Positions 1-9,527 of a stretch of 64,000 nucleotides of DNA are shown here, in pieces. The notes below the pieces were generated by a model that was not told the origin of the DNA, did no database searches, and worked only from the letters and a program-made list of their open reading frames with translations. The translations under genes were made by a program, and so were the position numbers. Source of the DNA: Eggerthella lenta DSM 2243. Lineage in GTDB: Bacteria > Actinomycetota > Coriobacteriia > Coriobacteriales > Eggerthellaceae. The stretch lies in NCBI RefSeq assembly GCF_000024265.1, contig NC_013204.1, positions 3,104,501 through 3,168,500 on the forward strand, in the 5' to 3' direction. The number at the start of each line of letters is the position of its first letter. Within the stretch, counting starts at the first letter, position 1.

Positions 1-2641
1 CCCACGCGGCGTCCACGGCGGCGTCCACCTCGGCCTGCGTCGGCGCGGCGACCGAGCCCATGAGCTCGGGGTGCGCCTCGACCAGCTCTACGAACAGGCG
101 CTTCTTGAGGTGCTCCTTCTGGTCGTAGGGCAGCCACGGGGTGAGCAGATTCACGTCGGACGTGCGCAGCTCGTCGATGTTGAGGCGCAGCGCCTCGGGG
201 TAGCTGGCCACGATGGGACAGTTGAAGTGGTTGCCCGCGCCCTCGTCCTCCTGGCGCTCCCACTTGCTGCACGGGAACCAGATGAAGTCGGGGGCTTTGT
301 CCAGCAGGTTCATGATATGGCCGTGGCTGAGCTTCGCCGGGTAGCACACCGACTCGGACGGCATGGACTCGATGCCCGCCTCGTAGGTCTTCTTCGTGGA
401 CGGGTCGGACAGCACCACGCGCCAGCCGAGCTTCGTGAAGAAAGTGAACCAGAACGGGTAGTTCTCGTACTGGTTGAGCGCGCGCGGGATGCCCACGCTG
501 CCGCGCGGGGCGTTCTCGGGCGCGAGGGGCTCGTAATCGAACAGGCGGCTGCTCTTGTATTCGTAGAGGTTCGGCACGTTCTTGCTCTCGTCGAGCGTGC
601 CCGCGCCCTTCTCGCAGCGGTTGCCCGTGATGAAGCGGCGGTGCTTGCCCGTGGTCTCGTCCACGCCGAAGTCGTTGACGGTGAGCAGGCAGTGGTTCGA
701 GCACGCCTTGCAACGCACGGTCTTGTGCGTGGGCGACAGCGCCGCCAGCTGCTCGAGCGACAGCAGGCTCGAGCCCACCGCGACGGGCGCGGCTAGCTGC
801 TCGCTCTCGGAGCTCCACGCGGCGCCGGCCTCGGCCTTGCGCGCCTCGAGCGCCACGGCGGAGTGGTAGCGGTCGCGCGCGAGCAGCGCGGCGCCGAACG
901 CGCCCATGTTGCCGGCGATGTCGGGGCGCACGGCCTGGACCTCGGACAGCTGCTCGAACGCGCGCAGCACGGCGTCGTTCAGGAACGTGCCGCCCTGCAC
1001 GATGACCTTCGTGCCCACATCGTGCGGGTCGCGGATCTTGATGACCTTGAACAGCGCGTTCTTGATGACGGAGATGGCCAGGCCCGCGGCGATGTCGCCC
1101 ACGGTGGCGCCTTCCTTCTGCGCCTGCTTCACGCGGCTGTTCATGAACACGGTGCAGCGGCTGCCCAGGTCGACGGGACGCTCGGCCTTGATGGCGGTCT
1201 GCGCGAACTCGGCCACGTCCAGGTTGAGGCCCGTGGCGAAGCTCTCGATGAAGCTGCCGCAGCCCGAGCTGCACGCCTCGTTGAGCATGATGTGGTCGAT
1301 GACGCCGTCCTTGACGCGCAGGCACTTCATGTCCTGGCCGCCGATGTCGAGGATGAACTCGACGCCCGGCAGCATCTCCTGCGCGCCGCGCAGGTGCGCC
1401 ACCGTCTCGATCTCGCCGGAGTCCACGCGCAGCGCCTCCAGCAACAGATGCTCGCCGTAGCCCGTCACCGTGGCGTGGCCGATGTGCACGAGCGGCTCGC
1501 CCGTGTCGGCGTCCACCGGCATCTCGTTGTACAGGTTGCTCAGCGCGGTGCGCGCGCAGCCCAGCACGTCGCCCTTGTTGCTGGCGTAGTGCGACCACAG
1601 AAGCGCGCCGTCCTCGCCGATGAGCGCGGCTTTGAACGTGGTGGAGCCGGCATCGATGCCGAGGTAGGCCGTGCCCTCATAGGACATGAGGTCGCCGCGG
1701 CGCACGCATTCGCCGTCATGGCGGTCCTTGAACTGGGCGTACTCGTCCTCGCTGGCGAACAGCGGGGGCAGGCGCACCACTTCGGAGCCCTGGATGTCGC
1801 CGAGGTTCTTCAGGCGGTCGAGCACGTCGTCCAGCAGCTCGGCCTTCACCGTCTCGCTGGCCGCGCCCGCGATGGCGCAGCCGCTGGCCACGAACAGGTG
1901 GGCGTTCTCGGGCACGATGATGTGCTCGTCGTCCAGCTCCAGCGTCTCGTAGAAGCGCTTGCGCAGCTCGGGGAGGTACTGCAGCGGGCCGCCGAGGAAA
2001 GCCACGTGGCCGCGGATGGGGCGGCCGCACGCCAGGCCGCTGATGGTCTGCGTCACCACCGACTGGAAGATGGACGCGGCGATGTCCTCCTTGCGCGCGC
2101 CCTCGTTGATGAGCGGCTGCACGTCGGTCTTCGCGAACACGCCGCAACGGCTGGCGATGGGATACAGCGTGGTGGCGCCCTGCGCCAGCACGTTCAAGCC
2201 GCCCGCATCGGTGTTCAGCAGCGCGGCCATCTGGTCGATGAAGGCGCCCGTGCCGCCGGCGCACGTGCCGTTCATGCGCTGCTCGATGCCCTGGTCGAAG
2301 TAGATGATCTTCGCGTCCTCGCCGCCCAGCTCGATGGCCACGTCGGTGACGGGGATGAAGGTTTCCACCGCCGTCTTCGAGGCGATGACCTCCTGCACGA
2401 ACTCGATGCCCAGCCACTGCGCGAGCAGCAGGCCGCCCGATCCCGTGATGGCGATGGTCATGCGATCGGCGCCGAAATCGGCCGCCGCCTCGGAAAGCAC
2501 CTCCACGATGGTGGCGCGCACGTCGGCGTGGTGGCGGCGGTACACCGAGAATTTCACCTCGTGGGCCTCGTCGAGGATGGCCAGCTTGACCGTGGTGGAG
2601 CCCACGTCGATGCCGATATGCAGGTTGTTGTTCTCTTCCAT
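1..2641 (-). CDS. 2-hydroxyacyl-CoA dehydratase activase (BadF/BcrA/HgdC ATPase), 5' part only
   Basis: The gene runs off the window; about 880 residues are visible from the ATG at 2641. Two ASKHA ATPase modules lie in tandem. The first starts with [10 protein letters not shown] near residue 8 and the second with [10 protein letters not shown] near residue 325. Each carries cysteine motifs of the kind that hold the [4Fe-4S] cluster in HgdC (CAGGTG with SRCGVF; CSSGCG with SRCTVF). A further cysteine set, CKACSNHC, follows in the C-terminal region. The known family role is ATP-driven electron injection into 2-hydroxyacyl-CoA (or benzoyl-CoA) dehydratases. Long proteins of this layout usually continue into a dehydratase-like domain, which would lie outside the window. 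The gene starts 12 bases after the TetR gene and is probably in its operon. Substrate unknown. Confidence 0.9.
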   Translation of the reverse strand, partial: MEENNNLHIGIDVGSTTVKLAILDEAHEVKFSVYRRHHADVRATIVEVLSEAAADFGADRMTIAITGSGGLLLAQWLGIEFVQEVIASKTAVETFIPVTDVAIELGGEDAKIIYFDQGIEQRMNGTCAGGTGAFIDQMAALLNTDAGGLNVLAQGATTLYPIASRCGVFAKTDVQPLINEGARKEDIAASIFQSVVTQTISGLACGRPIRGHVAFLGGPLQYLPELRKRFYETLELDDEHIIVPENAHLFVASGCAIAGAASETVKAELLDDVLDRLKNLGDIQGSEVVRLPPLFASEDEYAQFKDRHDGECVRRGDLMSYEGTAYLGIDAGSTTFKAALIGEDGALLWSHYASNKGDVLGCARTALSNLYNEMPVDADTGEPLVHIGHATVTGYGEHLLLEALRVDSGEIETVAHLRGAQEMLPGVEFILDIGGQDMKCLRVKDGVIDHIMLNEACSSGCGSFIESFATGLNLDVAEFAQTAIKAERPVDLGSRCTVFMNSRVKQAQKEGATVGDIAAGLAISVIKNALFKVIKIRDPHDVGTKVIVQGGTFLNDAVLRAFEQLSEVQAVRPDIAGNMGAFGAALLARDRYHSAVALEARKAEAGAAWSSESEQLAAPVAVGSSLLSLEQLAALSPTHKTVRCKACSNHCLLTVNDFGVDETTGKHRRFITGNRCEKGAGTLDESKNVPNLYEYKSSRLFDYEPLAPENAPRGSVGIPRALNQYENYPFWFTFFTKLGWRVVLSDPSTKKTYEAGIESMPSESVCYPAKLSHGHIMNLLDKAPDFIWFPCSKWERQEDEGAGNHFNCPIVASYPEALRLNIDELRTSDVNLLTPWLPYDQKEHLKKRLFVELVEAHPELMGSVAAPTQAEVDAAVDAAW

Positions 2642-2653
2642 AGCTCCCTTGCC

Positions 2654-3313
2654 TTACAGCTTGATCGATTCGCCCGGTTTGATGAAGAACAGCCTCATGG
2701 CGATGAGGGCCATCTCCTCCGAGCTTTCCTGCATGCCCGTTTCGATCCAGCGCGTGATGACGCCGAGGTACGCGGATGCGAAGAACGCGACGTAGTAGCC
2801 GACGAACGGCGACGGATCGTTGCGGTAGCGCTCGTGCAGGATGGATTGGACGAGGTTGGTGCACACGGAGTCGCGCAGGCGCGGGCCGAAGCCCACGTCG
2901 CCGCCCGGGCCCAGCGCCGCGTGAAGGAACGCGCCCTGCTCGCGCAGGTAGTCGAACAGCTCCACGAGCAGCGGCAGCGGCTTCTTGCGCGCCCGGTAGC
3001 CCAGCAGCTCGCGCACGGTGAGGTTCTGCATCTGCGCCTGGAGCCGGTCGAGGTCGTCCATGACCTCGGCCTCCAGCTGGGCCAGCAGGTCGTCCTTGTC
3101 GCGGAAGTGGTTGTAGAACGTGCCGCGGTTGAGATCGGCGCGCTCGCACAGGTCGTTCACCGAGAAGCCGTCGAAGCTGCGCTCCTCCATGAGCTCGATG
3201 AGCGCGTCGCTGAGCGCGCGCTTCGATCGCGTGATGCGGCGATCCTGCGGGGCAGCCGTGCTTCGCGCCGTCGCGACAGCGACGGGAGCGGGCGAAACGG
3301 TTGTCGTGGTCAT
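2654..3313 (-). CDS. TetR/AcrR family transcriptional regulator
   Basis: A 219-residue protein. The N-terminal helix-turn-helix reads FSVNDLCERADLNRGTFYNHF (about residues 45-65), the typical TetR recognition region, and a helical ligand-binding domain follows. The ATG at 3313 was chosen because AGAGGTGATC sits just upstream; the open frame extends further 5' but only into low-quality sequence. The gene is followed 12 bases later by the acyl-CoA dehydratase activase, so it probably autoregulates and controls that gene. The upstream DNA (3318-3350) is AT-rich and contains direct TGAACA repeats that could be its operator. Ligand not predictable. Confidence 0.88.
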   Translation of the reverse strand: MTTTTVSPAPVAVATARSTAAPQDRRITRSKRALSDALIELMEERSFDGFSVNDLCERADLNRGTFYNHFRDKDDLLAQLEAEVMDDLDRLQAQMQNLTVRELLGYRARKKPLPLLVELFDYLREQGAFLHAALGPGGDVGFGPRLRDSVCTNLVQSILHERYRNDPSPFVGYYVAFFASAYLGVITRWIETGMQESSEEMALIAMRLFFIKPGESIKL

Positions 3314-3551
3314 GATCACCTCTAATTGAACAGTTGGGTCAATAATGAACAACTTGTCGAATAACGAGCAGTATACCTGTTCGCGCCCCGGAACACAACG
3401 AGGGAGAACCCCGCCTTCACACGAGGCGCGCCGCGCGGCGTGCCGCGAGGCGGGGCGCGATGCGCGTCGTGCCGCAGGGCGCCCGCCTCCCGTGGGGCGC
3501 ACCTCGCCTGCGACGCGCCGCGCGCACTTCCTCGCGCGGCGGCGTGCCGAA

Positions 3552-3567
3552 TGTTTCACGTGAAACA
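3552..3567. promoter_or_regulatory. parS-type ParB binding site (copy 1)
   Basis: The 16-mer TGTTTCACGTGAAACA is a perfect palindrome identical to the bacterial parS consensus bound by ParB (Spo0J). It lies in the 392-base gap between the TetR gene and birA, which otherwise holds only the TetR control region at its left end and the birA promoter at its right end. A second perfect copy lies 1,196 bases away, on the other side of birA. Confidence 0.85.
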
Positions 3568-3659
3568 TTCGTTCGTTTCTTCGCCCACCCCCCCCCCGCC
3601 CTCGCGCGCCCAAGCCCTCGCGTCCTCTCGCACGCTTCCCTCCATTGTCACCTTCTTTC

Positions 3660-3699
3660 GCCGATCGCGTTGACACGATCGGCCTCTCTCTCCTACCAT
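3660..3699 (+). promoter_or_regulatory. birA promoter with palindromic operator; predicted leaderless transcript
   Basis: TTGACA at 3670-3675 and TACCAT at 3694-3699 are 18 bases apart and put transcription start at or next to the birA ATG (3706), which has no Shine-Dalgarno sequence. The -35 hexamer sits in the spacer of an 8-base perfect inverted repeat, GCCGATCG (3660-3667) and CGATCGGC (3676-3683). A repressor bound there would block the promoter, so it is a candidate operator. Confidence 0.6.
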
Positions 3700-3705
3700 G
3701 CACCC

Positions 3706-4677
3706 ATGGGAACCAAGGAACAACTGCTGCGCCTGCTGGAGGAGAACCGCGAGCGCTACGTGTCGGGCGCCGCGATGGCGCAGGCCATCGGCGTGAGCCG
3801 CAACGCGGTGTGGAAAGCCGTCGAGGCGCTGCGCGCCGAGGGGTACGCCATCGACGCCGTCACGAACAAGGGCTACGCGCTGTCGCAGGAGAACGACCTG
3901 CTGTCGCCCCAGGGCATCGAGCGGTTCCTGCCGCCCGGCCACCCCTTCGCCATCTCCGTGCGCAAGCGCGTGGACTCCACCAACTCCGAGGCGCGCCGCC
4001 GCGCCGCCGAGGGCGCGCCCGAGGGCACCGTCATCGTGGCCGAGGAGCAGACCGCCGGCAAGGGACGCCCCGGCAAGACGTTCTTCTCCCCTGCGTCTTC
4101 GGGCCTGTACCTCAGCATCGTGCTGCGCCCCACGCTGGCCGCCGACCGCGGCCAGTTCCTCACCTGCGCCGCCGCCGTGGCGGGCGCGCAGGCCATCGAG
4201 CAGGTGACCGGCAAGGAAGCCCTCATCAAGTGGGTGAACGACATCTACTGCGACGAGCGCAAGGTGGCGGGCATCCTCACCGAGGGCATGGTGGACATGG
4301 AGTCGGGGCGCTTCGAGCACGCGGTGCTCGGCATCGGCGTGAACGTGAAGCCACCGGCCGATGGCTTCCCTCGCGACATCGCCGACGTGGCGGGCGCCGT
4401 GCTCGACGACCGCACGGGCGCCGTGCGCTGCGAGCTGGCCGCCGCCATCCTCACGCGCTTCTGGAACCTGTACCGGCACGTGGCCGACGCCTCGTTCTAC
4501 GACGAGTACCGCCGCCGGTGCTTCCTGCTGGGCCAACCGCTCGTCGTGCGCCAGGGCCCCTCGCGCGTGCGCGCCCGCGCCGTCGACCTCACGCCCGACT
4601 TCAAGCTGGTCGTCGAACTGCCCGACAAAACCCGCCGCGAGCTCCCCTACGGCGAGGTCAGCACCCGGCTCACCTAA
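3706..4677 (+). CDS. birA: Biotin-[acetyl-CoA-carboxylase] ligase / biotin repressor BirA
   Basis: A 323-residue, full-length bifunctional BirA. An N-terminal winged helix (about residues 1-60, with [18 protein letters not shown]) is followed by the ligase domain with the biotinyl-AMP loop GKGRPGK (about 117-123) and the KWVNDIY motif (about 175-181), then a small C-terminal domain. The enzyme activates biotin with ATP and transfers it to the lysine of carboxylase or decarboxylase carrier proteins. The DNA-binding domain suggests it also represses biotin genes, although none are adjacent. The ATG at 3706 fits the family N-terminus; an out-of-frame ATG at 3698 is ignored. The gene stands alone between two parS sites. 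Confidence 0.95.
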   Translation: MGTKEQLLRLLEENRERYVSGAAMAQAIGVSRNAVWKAVEALRAEGYAIDAVTNKGYALSQENDLLSPQGIERFLPPGHPFAISVRKRVDSTNSEARRRAAEGAPEGTVIVAEEQTAGKGRPGKTFFSPASSGLYLSIVLRPTLAADRGQFLTCAAAVAGAQAIEQVTGKEALIKWVNDIYCDERKVAGILTEGMVDMESGRFEHAVLGIGVNVKPPADGFPRDIADVAGAVLDDRTGAVRCELAAAILTRFWNLYRHVADASFYDEYRRRCFLLGQPLVVRQGPSRVRARAVDLTPDFKLVVELPDKTRRELPYGEVSTRLT

Positions 4678-4747
4678 CCCGCTGCCCCGCCGCCCGCACG
4701 GATGGCCGCGCGCCGTGCGCAACCCGCACGCCACTCGATCGCGCCGA

Positions 4748-4763
4748 TGTTTCACGTGAAACA
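4748..4763. promoter_or_regulatory. parS-type ParB binding site (copy 2)
   Basis: Second perfect copy of TGTTTCACGTGAAACA, in the 215-base gap between birA and the UPF0210 gene. Both copies are intergenic, as expected for a segrosome-loading site rather than chance. Confidence 0.85.
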
Positions 4764-4892
4764 TCCGTTCCCTTCCTCGGGCTGCCCTTGAGAAGAAACG
4801 TCGAAATCGAGCGAACCGCGACGCCGCCGACCACGGGGTTTGCTATGCTGTTCCGCACGATCACACAACGCTTGAGAGAAAGACGGGGCATC

Positions 4893-6257
4893 ATGCAGAT
4901 CACGCCTGCTGAAATCGCCGAGACGCTTGCCATGGTGAGCAATCAGCACCTCGACATCCGCACGATCACGCTGGGGCTGAACCTGCGAGGTTGCACGGAC
5001 GCCGACATCGACGTCATGGCACGCAAGGTGTACGACCGCATGACCACCGCCGCCGAGCACCTCGTGCCCACGGCCGAGCAGCTCGAGCGCGAGTACGGCA
5101 TCCCCATCGTGAACAAGCGCATCTCCGTCACGCCCATCGCCGAGATCTGCGCCGCCACGAGCGCGCACGACCTCACCCCCATCGCCGTGGCCATGGACAA
5201 GGCCGGAAAAGAGGTGGGCGTCGACTTCGTGGGCGGCTTCAGCGCGCTCGTGCACAAGGGCGCCTCGAAAGCCGACAACAAGCTGATGGAGTCCATTCCC
5301 CACGCGCTGTCCGTCACCGACAACGTGTGCTCGTCGGTGAACGTGGGCTCCACGCGCGCGGGCATCAACATGGACGCCGTGCTCAAGATGGCCGGCATCA
5401 TCAAGGCTACCGCCGAGGCCACGGCCGATCGCCAGTGCATCGGCGCCGGAAAGCTGGTCGTGTTCTGCAACGCCGTGGAGGACAACCCCTTCATGGCCGG
5501 CGCGTTCCACGGATCGGGCGAGGCCGACGAAGTGGTGAACGTGGGCGTGTCGGGTCCCGGCGTGGTGCGCGCCGTGCTGGCCGACCTGCCGAAAGACGCC
5601 GACATCACGTCGGTGGCCGAAGCCATCAAAGCCACCGCGTTCAAGATCACGCGCGCCGGCGAGCTCATGGCGCGCGAGGCGTCCAAGCGCCTGGGCGTGC
5701 AGCAGGGCATCCTCGACTTGTCGCTGGCCCCCACTCCGGCCGAGGGCGACTCGGTGGCCGAGATCCTCGAGGCCATCGGCGTGGGCCAGTGCGGCGGCCC
5801 CGGCACCACGGCGGCGCTCGCCATGCTCAACGACGCGGTGAAGAAGGGCGGCGTCATGGCGTCCTCGTCCGTCGGCGGCCTGTCCGGCGCGTTCATCCCC
5901 GTGTCCGAGGACGCCGGCATGATCCGCGCGGCCGAGGACGGCGCGCTGTCGCTCGAGAAGCTGGAAGCCATGACCTGCGTGTGCTCCGTGGGCCTCGACA
6001 TGATCGCCGTCCCCGGCGACACGAGCGTCGAGACCATCTTCGGCATCATCGCCGACGAATGCGCCATCGGCATGATCAACAGCAAGACCACCGCGGTCCG
6101 CCTCATCCCCGCCATCGGCAAGACGGTGGGCGACCAGCTCGACTTCGGCGGCCTGCTGGGTTACGCCCCGGTCATGCCCGTGAACCAGTACGCCGGCACC
6201 ACGTTCGCCCACCGCGGCGGCCGTATGCCCGCCCCCCTGAACTCCCTGAAGAACTAG
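4893..6257 (+). CDS. UPF0210 / DUF711 (PFL family) protein
   Basis: A 454-residue protein matching the whole length of the UPF0210 family, with glycine-rich and cysteine-containing segments such as [14 protein letters not shown] and a C-terminal [17 protein letters not shown]. The family is widespread in anaerobes and streptococci, is structurally related to glycyl-radical-like barrels, and has no established reaction. I do not assign one. The ATG at 4893 matches the usual family N-terminus ([14 protein letters not shown]); an in-frame ATG at 4845 would add 16 residues but overlaps a TATGCT box that looks like the -10 element. A strong terminator follows. Confidence 0.85.
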   Translation: MQITPAEIAETLAMVSNQHLDIRTITLGLNLRGCTDADIDVMARKVYDRMTTAAEHLVPTAEQLEREYGIPIVNKRISVTPIAEICAATSAHDLTPIAVAMDKAGKEVGVDFVGGFSALVHKGASKADNKLMESIPHALSVTDNVCSSVNVGSTRAGINMDAVLKMAGIIKATAEATADRQCIGAGKLVVFCNAVEDNPFMAGAFHGSGEADEVVNVGVSGPGVVRAVLADLPKDADITSVAEAIKATAFKITRAGELMAREASKRLGVQQGILDLSLAPTPAEGDSVAEILEAIGVGQCGGPGTTAALAMLNDAVKKGGVMASSSVGGLSGAFIPVSEDAGMIRAAEDGALSLEKLEAMTCVCSVGLDMIAVPGDTSVETIFGIIADECAIGMINSKTTAVRLIPAIGKTVGDQLDFGGLLGYAPVMPVNQYAGTTFAHRGGRMPAPLNSLKN

Positions 6258-6291
6258 CGCGGCGGCCGCGCTTGCGTCCAGCACGCTCTTC

Positions 6292-6318
6292 GAAGGCGGC
6301 CCTGCGGGGGCCGCCTTC
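6292..6318 (+). terminator. Rho-independent terminator after the UPF0210 gene
   Basis: A 10-base GC-rich stem, GAAGGCGGCC paired with GGCCGCCTTC, is followed by TCTCGTT. It also faces the end of the convergent PIN toxin gene (stop at 6322). Confidence 0.75.
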
Positions 6319-6321
6319 TCG

Positions 6322-6777
6322 TTACCAGGGTATTTCCTCGTAGGTGAAACCCTTTTCCTCGGCCAAGTAGGCGAACAGCTCGTCGCAGTCGAACACTTTG
6401 ATGGTCGACTTCTCGAAATCCTTTTGGTTGCGCGTGATGATGGCGTCGGCCTTCAACCTGAGCGCGCACTGGTACACGCACGCATCCTCCAGATCGACCC
6501 ACGACGAATCGAGCGCTGCGTCAAATTGAACTTCGTTAACACCGCAGATGCGCATCCCTTGTCGCATCTTCTTGAGATCCTGCTTCAGCTGGGCAGCTTG
6601 CGAAGGCCTCCCTCCGCCAGTCAGGGTATAGAAGACGTCATTCGCTTGCGCCGAGCTGAACCAGAGTTCGTGCTCCGCGAGAAACCCCAGCATCACTAGC
6701 TTTCGAGCACTCGCATAAAAGGGCTCTCGCATTTTGATATAGTCAATCACGATATTCGAATCGAGCATCAGCCTCAT
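6322..6777 (-). CDS. PIN-domain ribonuclease toxin
   Basis: A 151-residue PIN-fold protein. It opens with MRLMLDSNIVIDY, carrying the first catalytic aspartate. It retains further acidic residues in DLEDACVYQCA and the C-terminal block ADAIITRNQKDF typical of PIN_3-type nucleases. Such toxins cleave RNA in a metal-dependent manner and are held inactive by a co-expressed antitoxin. Its ATG overlaps the stop of the upstream antitoxin gene (ATGA), indicating translational coupling. RNA target unknown. Confidence 0.87.
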   Translation of the reverse strand: MRLMLDSNIVIDYIKMREPFYASARKLVMLGFLAEHELWFSSAQANDVFYTLTGGGRPSQAAQLKQDLKKMRQGMRICGVNEVQFDAALDSSWVDLEDACVYQCALRLKADAIITRNQKDFEKSTIKVFDCDELFAYLAEEKGFTYEEIPW

Positions 6778-7085
6778 GAGAAATCCTTACTCGTCGCAAG
6801 ACCACGCGATATCAAGCGCTCCCGCCTGATTTCATCGTCGGTCATGGTGGAGAAGCGATCCCTCCGCGGAATACTATCCACCCAGGCGATCGCCTGCGCG
6901 ATTTCCTCCTGCGTGTACTTCCGTCGCCCCTGCTGCTCGGGGAACGGCAGCTGCTTCTTCTCCAGCACGTAGTCGTACAGGCGATTCACCGCCTGCGAGG
7001 CGTTCGTGCCCAACTGCTCGAGCATGCGGTTGCCCGCCTCTTTCTTCTCCGCCGACATGCGCGCCGTCACCATCGCATCAGCCAT
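6774..7085 (-). CDS. RelB/DinJ-like antitoxin
   Basis: A 103-residue protein starting MADAMVTARMSAEKKEAGN, a ribbon-helix-helix N-terminus like RelB/DinJ. A polar tail follows with PRRDRFSTMTDDEIRRERL that probably wraps the toxin. The start at 7085 is fixed by GGAGGTGCAAC directly upstream. The gene overlaps the PIN toxin by 4 bases. It likely represses its own promoter through the 18-base palindrome at 7098-7115. A RelB-type antitoxin with a PIN rather than a RelE-fold toxin is a less common pairing. Confidence 0.82.
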   Translation of the reverse strand: MADAMVTARMSAEKKEAGNRMLEQLGTNASQAVNRLYDYVLEKKQLPFPEQQGRRKYTQEEIAQAIAWVDSIPRRDRFSTMTDDEIRRERLISRGLATSKDFS

Positions 7086-7097
7086 GTTGCACCTCCA

Positions 7098-7115
7098 ATG
7101 TTGTACGTACAACAT
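7098..7115. promoter_or_regulatory. Toxin-antitoxin operator palindrome
   Basis: ATGTTGTACGTACAACAT is an 18-base perfect palindrome 13 bases upstream of the antitoxin ATG, the usual position for autoregulation by a ribbon-helix-helix antitoxin. The rest of the gap to the LuxR gene at 7372 shows no other clear signal. Confidence 0.7.
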
Positions 7116-7371
7116 ATGATAGCATGGAGAGCAGCGGATCTCAAGGCGTGCCGAAACCGCGATCGTCTGCGCCCCACCCGATCGGGGTGGACTTTGCGCG
7201 CGCGTTGGCACAATGCACGGTATTCCCAGGTCATCGGCATAATTCCAAAAAACCTGCGCCATCGCATCATCCTTGTTCGGATCGAGTTCACCTGATAAGC
7301 TCGAAACGAGGGCGCGGCGCGGGGGAGAAACGCGAAGCGCGCGGCGCCCCTTCAAGCAGGAGGGGATATCG

Positions 7372-8784
7372 ATGATCGACCAGCTGACGCGCGTCTACCG
7401 ACCGAAACGCAATGCGCTGTTCTTGGGCCTCTGCTTCCCGCAAGCCTGGATGTTCGTGGTGAGCCAACGCGTGGTGTTCGACACGCTTGCCTTTCAACTC
7501 GCCTTCCATCTGGGCATGCTGGCGGCCCTGCTCGCCATAGCCCTGCTGTTTCGACCCGGTGCCGAACGCGACCCGCACGTCCTCTTCCATCCGCTCAGCG
7601 CCGTCGCCCTCTGCGTCACGCCGCTGCTCGGCATCGCTTCGGTGGCGCTGCCCGTTTTCGCCCAGGTCGCTGCGGGAGCAATAAGCGGGCTCGGCATCGC
7701 CTTCTGCTTCTCGTCGTGGTTCCTCATCTACAGCAGCATGAAAACCAAAGACGCCTGCGGATTCATCTTGCTGGGGTTCTCGTTCGGGGCCCTCATCTGC
7801 CTCGTCATGAGCATCTTCTCCCTGACCGGCACCGCTCCCGTCCTCGCCGTCGCCTGCGTCCTGCCGTTCGGCTCCATCATCTGCGCGCGCCGCGCTTGGG
7901 ATGGGACGTCGAACCTCCTGGTCAATCGACCGGGTGCTACCACGCTTCGCAAGCAGCCGCGCCGATCGTCCTCCCTTTTCCTCGTCGTCCAGGTCATCGT
8001 GTACGCCGTGATTTTCGGCAACGGCATCATATTCAGCATTCTGCAGGGGGCCATTCCCAGCTCGTCGCACGAGCACGCGATCGCCTTCGCCAATTATGCG
8101 CTGCGCGCCCTGCTGCCCTTCCTCCTCTTCATGTGGCTCGTCGCCCGAGAGGACAACGCACGGGCGAAGGCGCTGGCCAACTCGATGCTGCTGGCGCTGA
8201 CGTTCCTGCTGCTCATGCTCTGGTTCGTAGCCGGCGCCTCGTCCGCCATCGACTACATCTCGCTTTCCCTGGCGCGCAACCTCGTGCTCGTGCTGTTGTA
8301 CCTCGTGCTGATCAAGCTCGCCCAGCGAAGCGCGCAGCACCCCTGCTTCGTGTTCGGCATCGGTCGCGGACTGTACGAAGCATCCGTCGCCGGCGGCATC
8401 GCAGCGTACAGCGCCCTCGCAAGCGCCTACGGGACGCTCCCCATCGAGGAGCACATCGTGCAAGCGACGGCCATCTGCGTGTTCGTGTTCCTGGCCAGCT
8501 GTTTTTTCATGACCGCCCAGAACCTGCACGACGAGCAGCCTGCACCCTCGTATCCCGTGGACGACCCCGACAGGGGATGGGGCCAGGTGAAGCATGAATT
8601 CTCTCTGTCCGATCGCGAAAGCGAGATCATGCAGCTGCTCTACCGCGGACACACTAAGAAGGGAATCGCCGACATTCTCGTCCTGTCGGAGAACACCGTG
8701 CGCTGGTACACGAAGCAGTTGTACGCAAAGCTCGACGTGCACAGCAAGGAAGAGCTCATCCGCCTGGTGAACGAGCGCCGATAG
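7372..8784 (+). CDS. LuxR-family regulator with multi-span membrane N-terminus (no. 1)
   Basis: A 470-residue protein. The first about 400 residues are a series of hydrophobic helices (about 12) without recognisable transporter motifs. The last about 60 form a LuxR/GerE DNA-binding domain: LSDRESEIMQLLYRG, then ILVLSENTVRWYTKQLYAKLDVHSKEE. This layout is characteristic of Eggerthellaceae one-component membrane regulators, which often sit beside reductase genes. The likely role is to sense a membrane or extracellular signal and control a neighbouring reductase; here the flavoprotein/cytochrome pair at 8896-11201 is the obvious candidate. The ATG at 7372 follows AGGAGGGG. Confidence 0.88.
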   Translation: MIDQLTRVYRPKRNALFLGLCFPQAWMFVVSQRVVFDTLAFQLAFHLGMLAALLAIALLFRPGAERDPHVLFHPLSAVALCVTPLLGIASVALPVFAQVAAGAISGLGIAFCFSSWFLIYSSMKTKDACGFILLGFSFGALICLVMSIFSLTGTAPVLAVACVLPFGSIICARRAWDGTSNLLVNRPGATTLRKQPRRSSSLFLVVQVIVYAVIFGNGIIFSILQGAIPSSSHEHAIAFANYALRALLPFLLFMWLVAREDNARAKALANSMLLALTFLLLMLWFVAGASSAIDYISLSLARNLVLVLLYLVLIKLAQRSAQHPCFVFGIGRGLYEASVAGGIAAYSALASAYGTLPIEEHIVQATAICVFVFLASCFFMTAQNLHDEQPAPSYPVDDPDRGWGQVKHEFSLSDRESEIMQLLYRGHTKKGIADILVLSENTVRWYTKQLYAKLDVHSKEELIRLVNERR

Positions 8785-8792
8785 CGCATGCG

Positions 8793-8832
8793 GACGGCCA
8801 AGATCGCCGAGGGAAGGGCGATCTTGGCCGTC
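8793..8832. terminator. Bidirectional terminator hairpin
   Basis: A perfect 16-base stem (8793-8808 with 8817-8832) around an 8-base loop lies between the convergent ends of the LuxR gene and the cytochrome gene. Confidence 0.75.
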
Positions 8833-8895
8833 AGGCCGTACCGCGCCGCCGGGAGGGAGAGCGGCGGGCACGCGGGGTCGTTCAGCGAGACTCGC

Positions 8896-9519
8896 TTACT
8901 CGTGGCAGGTGTAGCACTCGTACACGTTCTGATGGTGACACTGCGTGCACGCTGCGGCCGCCGTCTCTTCAAGCGGTTTCTCATCGTGCATCGTATGGCA
9001 GCTTCCGCAGGTCAACGTGTCGTGGCTTGCGCTCTGCGGCAGGTCGTGCGGGTTCACCGTCGTGCCTTGGTCGTCGGTGAGCGCCGTCGAGGACGCGGCG
9101 GCCTCGGGTGCGCCCGCGTCGGCGTGGCAGCTCACGCACGCATCCTGCTCGACCGAAGTCTTCGACAGCTTCTTCGCTCCCTTCGTATCGGCCAGCGTGA
9201 CGCCGTCATGGGCTGCGGCAAGGCCGTTTTCATCGGTGTGGCATTGCACGCATTGCAGGTTGGCATGGTTGGCCGAAACCTGGCACGACGAGTCCGTCAG
9301 CGACGACGACTGCGTCGCATGGCACAGACCGCAATCGGCATCGGCCGACCAGGAGAACGGAGCGTCGCTCGCCGCCGCCTGGGCCGTATCGCCCGCCTTG
9401 CCCGCCTCACCGCCCGCTTGCTGCGGCGTGCCGCCGCACCCGGCAAGCGACGCGCACAGCGCGAGCAAGATCGCCGCGGGAGCCAACGCGCGCATTCCTT
9501 TCTTCGCGGATACGTTCAT
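8896..9519 (-). CDS. Six-heme c-type cytochrome lipoprotein
   Basis: A 207-residue protein with a lipoprotein signal peptide ending in LAGC (cysteine about residue 28). Six CxxCH heme attachment motifs follow: CGLCH, CVQCH, CVSCH, CGSCH, CTQCH and CYTCH. It should be anchored on the outer face of the membrane and carry electrons to the flavoprotein encoded 8 bases upstream in the same operon. This is the split equivalent of flavocytochrome c fumarate reductases, where heme and flavin domains are one chain. The ATG at 9519 has AGGAGCGCTC upstream. Confidence 0.9.
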   Translation of the reverse strand: MNVSAKKGMRALAPAAILLALCASLAGCGGTPQQAGGEAGKAGDTAQAAASDAPFSWSADADCGLCHATQSSSLTDSSCQVSANHANLQCVQCHTDENGLAAAHDGVTLADTKGAKKLSKTSVEQDACVSCHADAGAPEAAASSTALTDDQGTTVNPHDLPQSASHDTLTCGSCHTMHDEKPLEETAAAACTQCHHQNVYECYTCHE

Positions 9520-9527
9520 GAGCGCTC

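Noticed and set aside
863-3325. 820-codon plus-strand open frame opposite the activase gene
   Set aside because: Composition is a typical antisense shadow (runs of R, A, H, V, L) and the minus strand carries a clear conserved protein with cysteine motifs.
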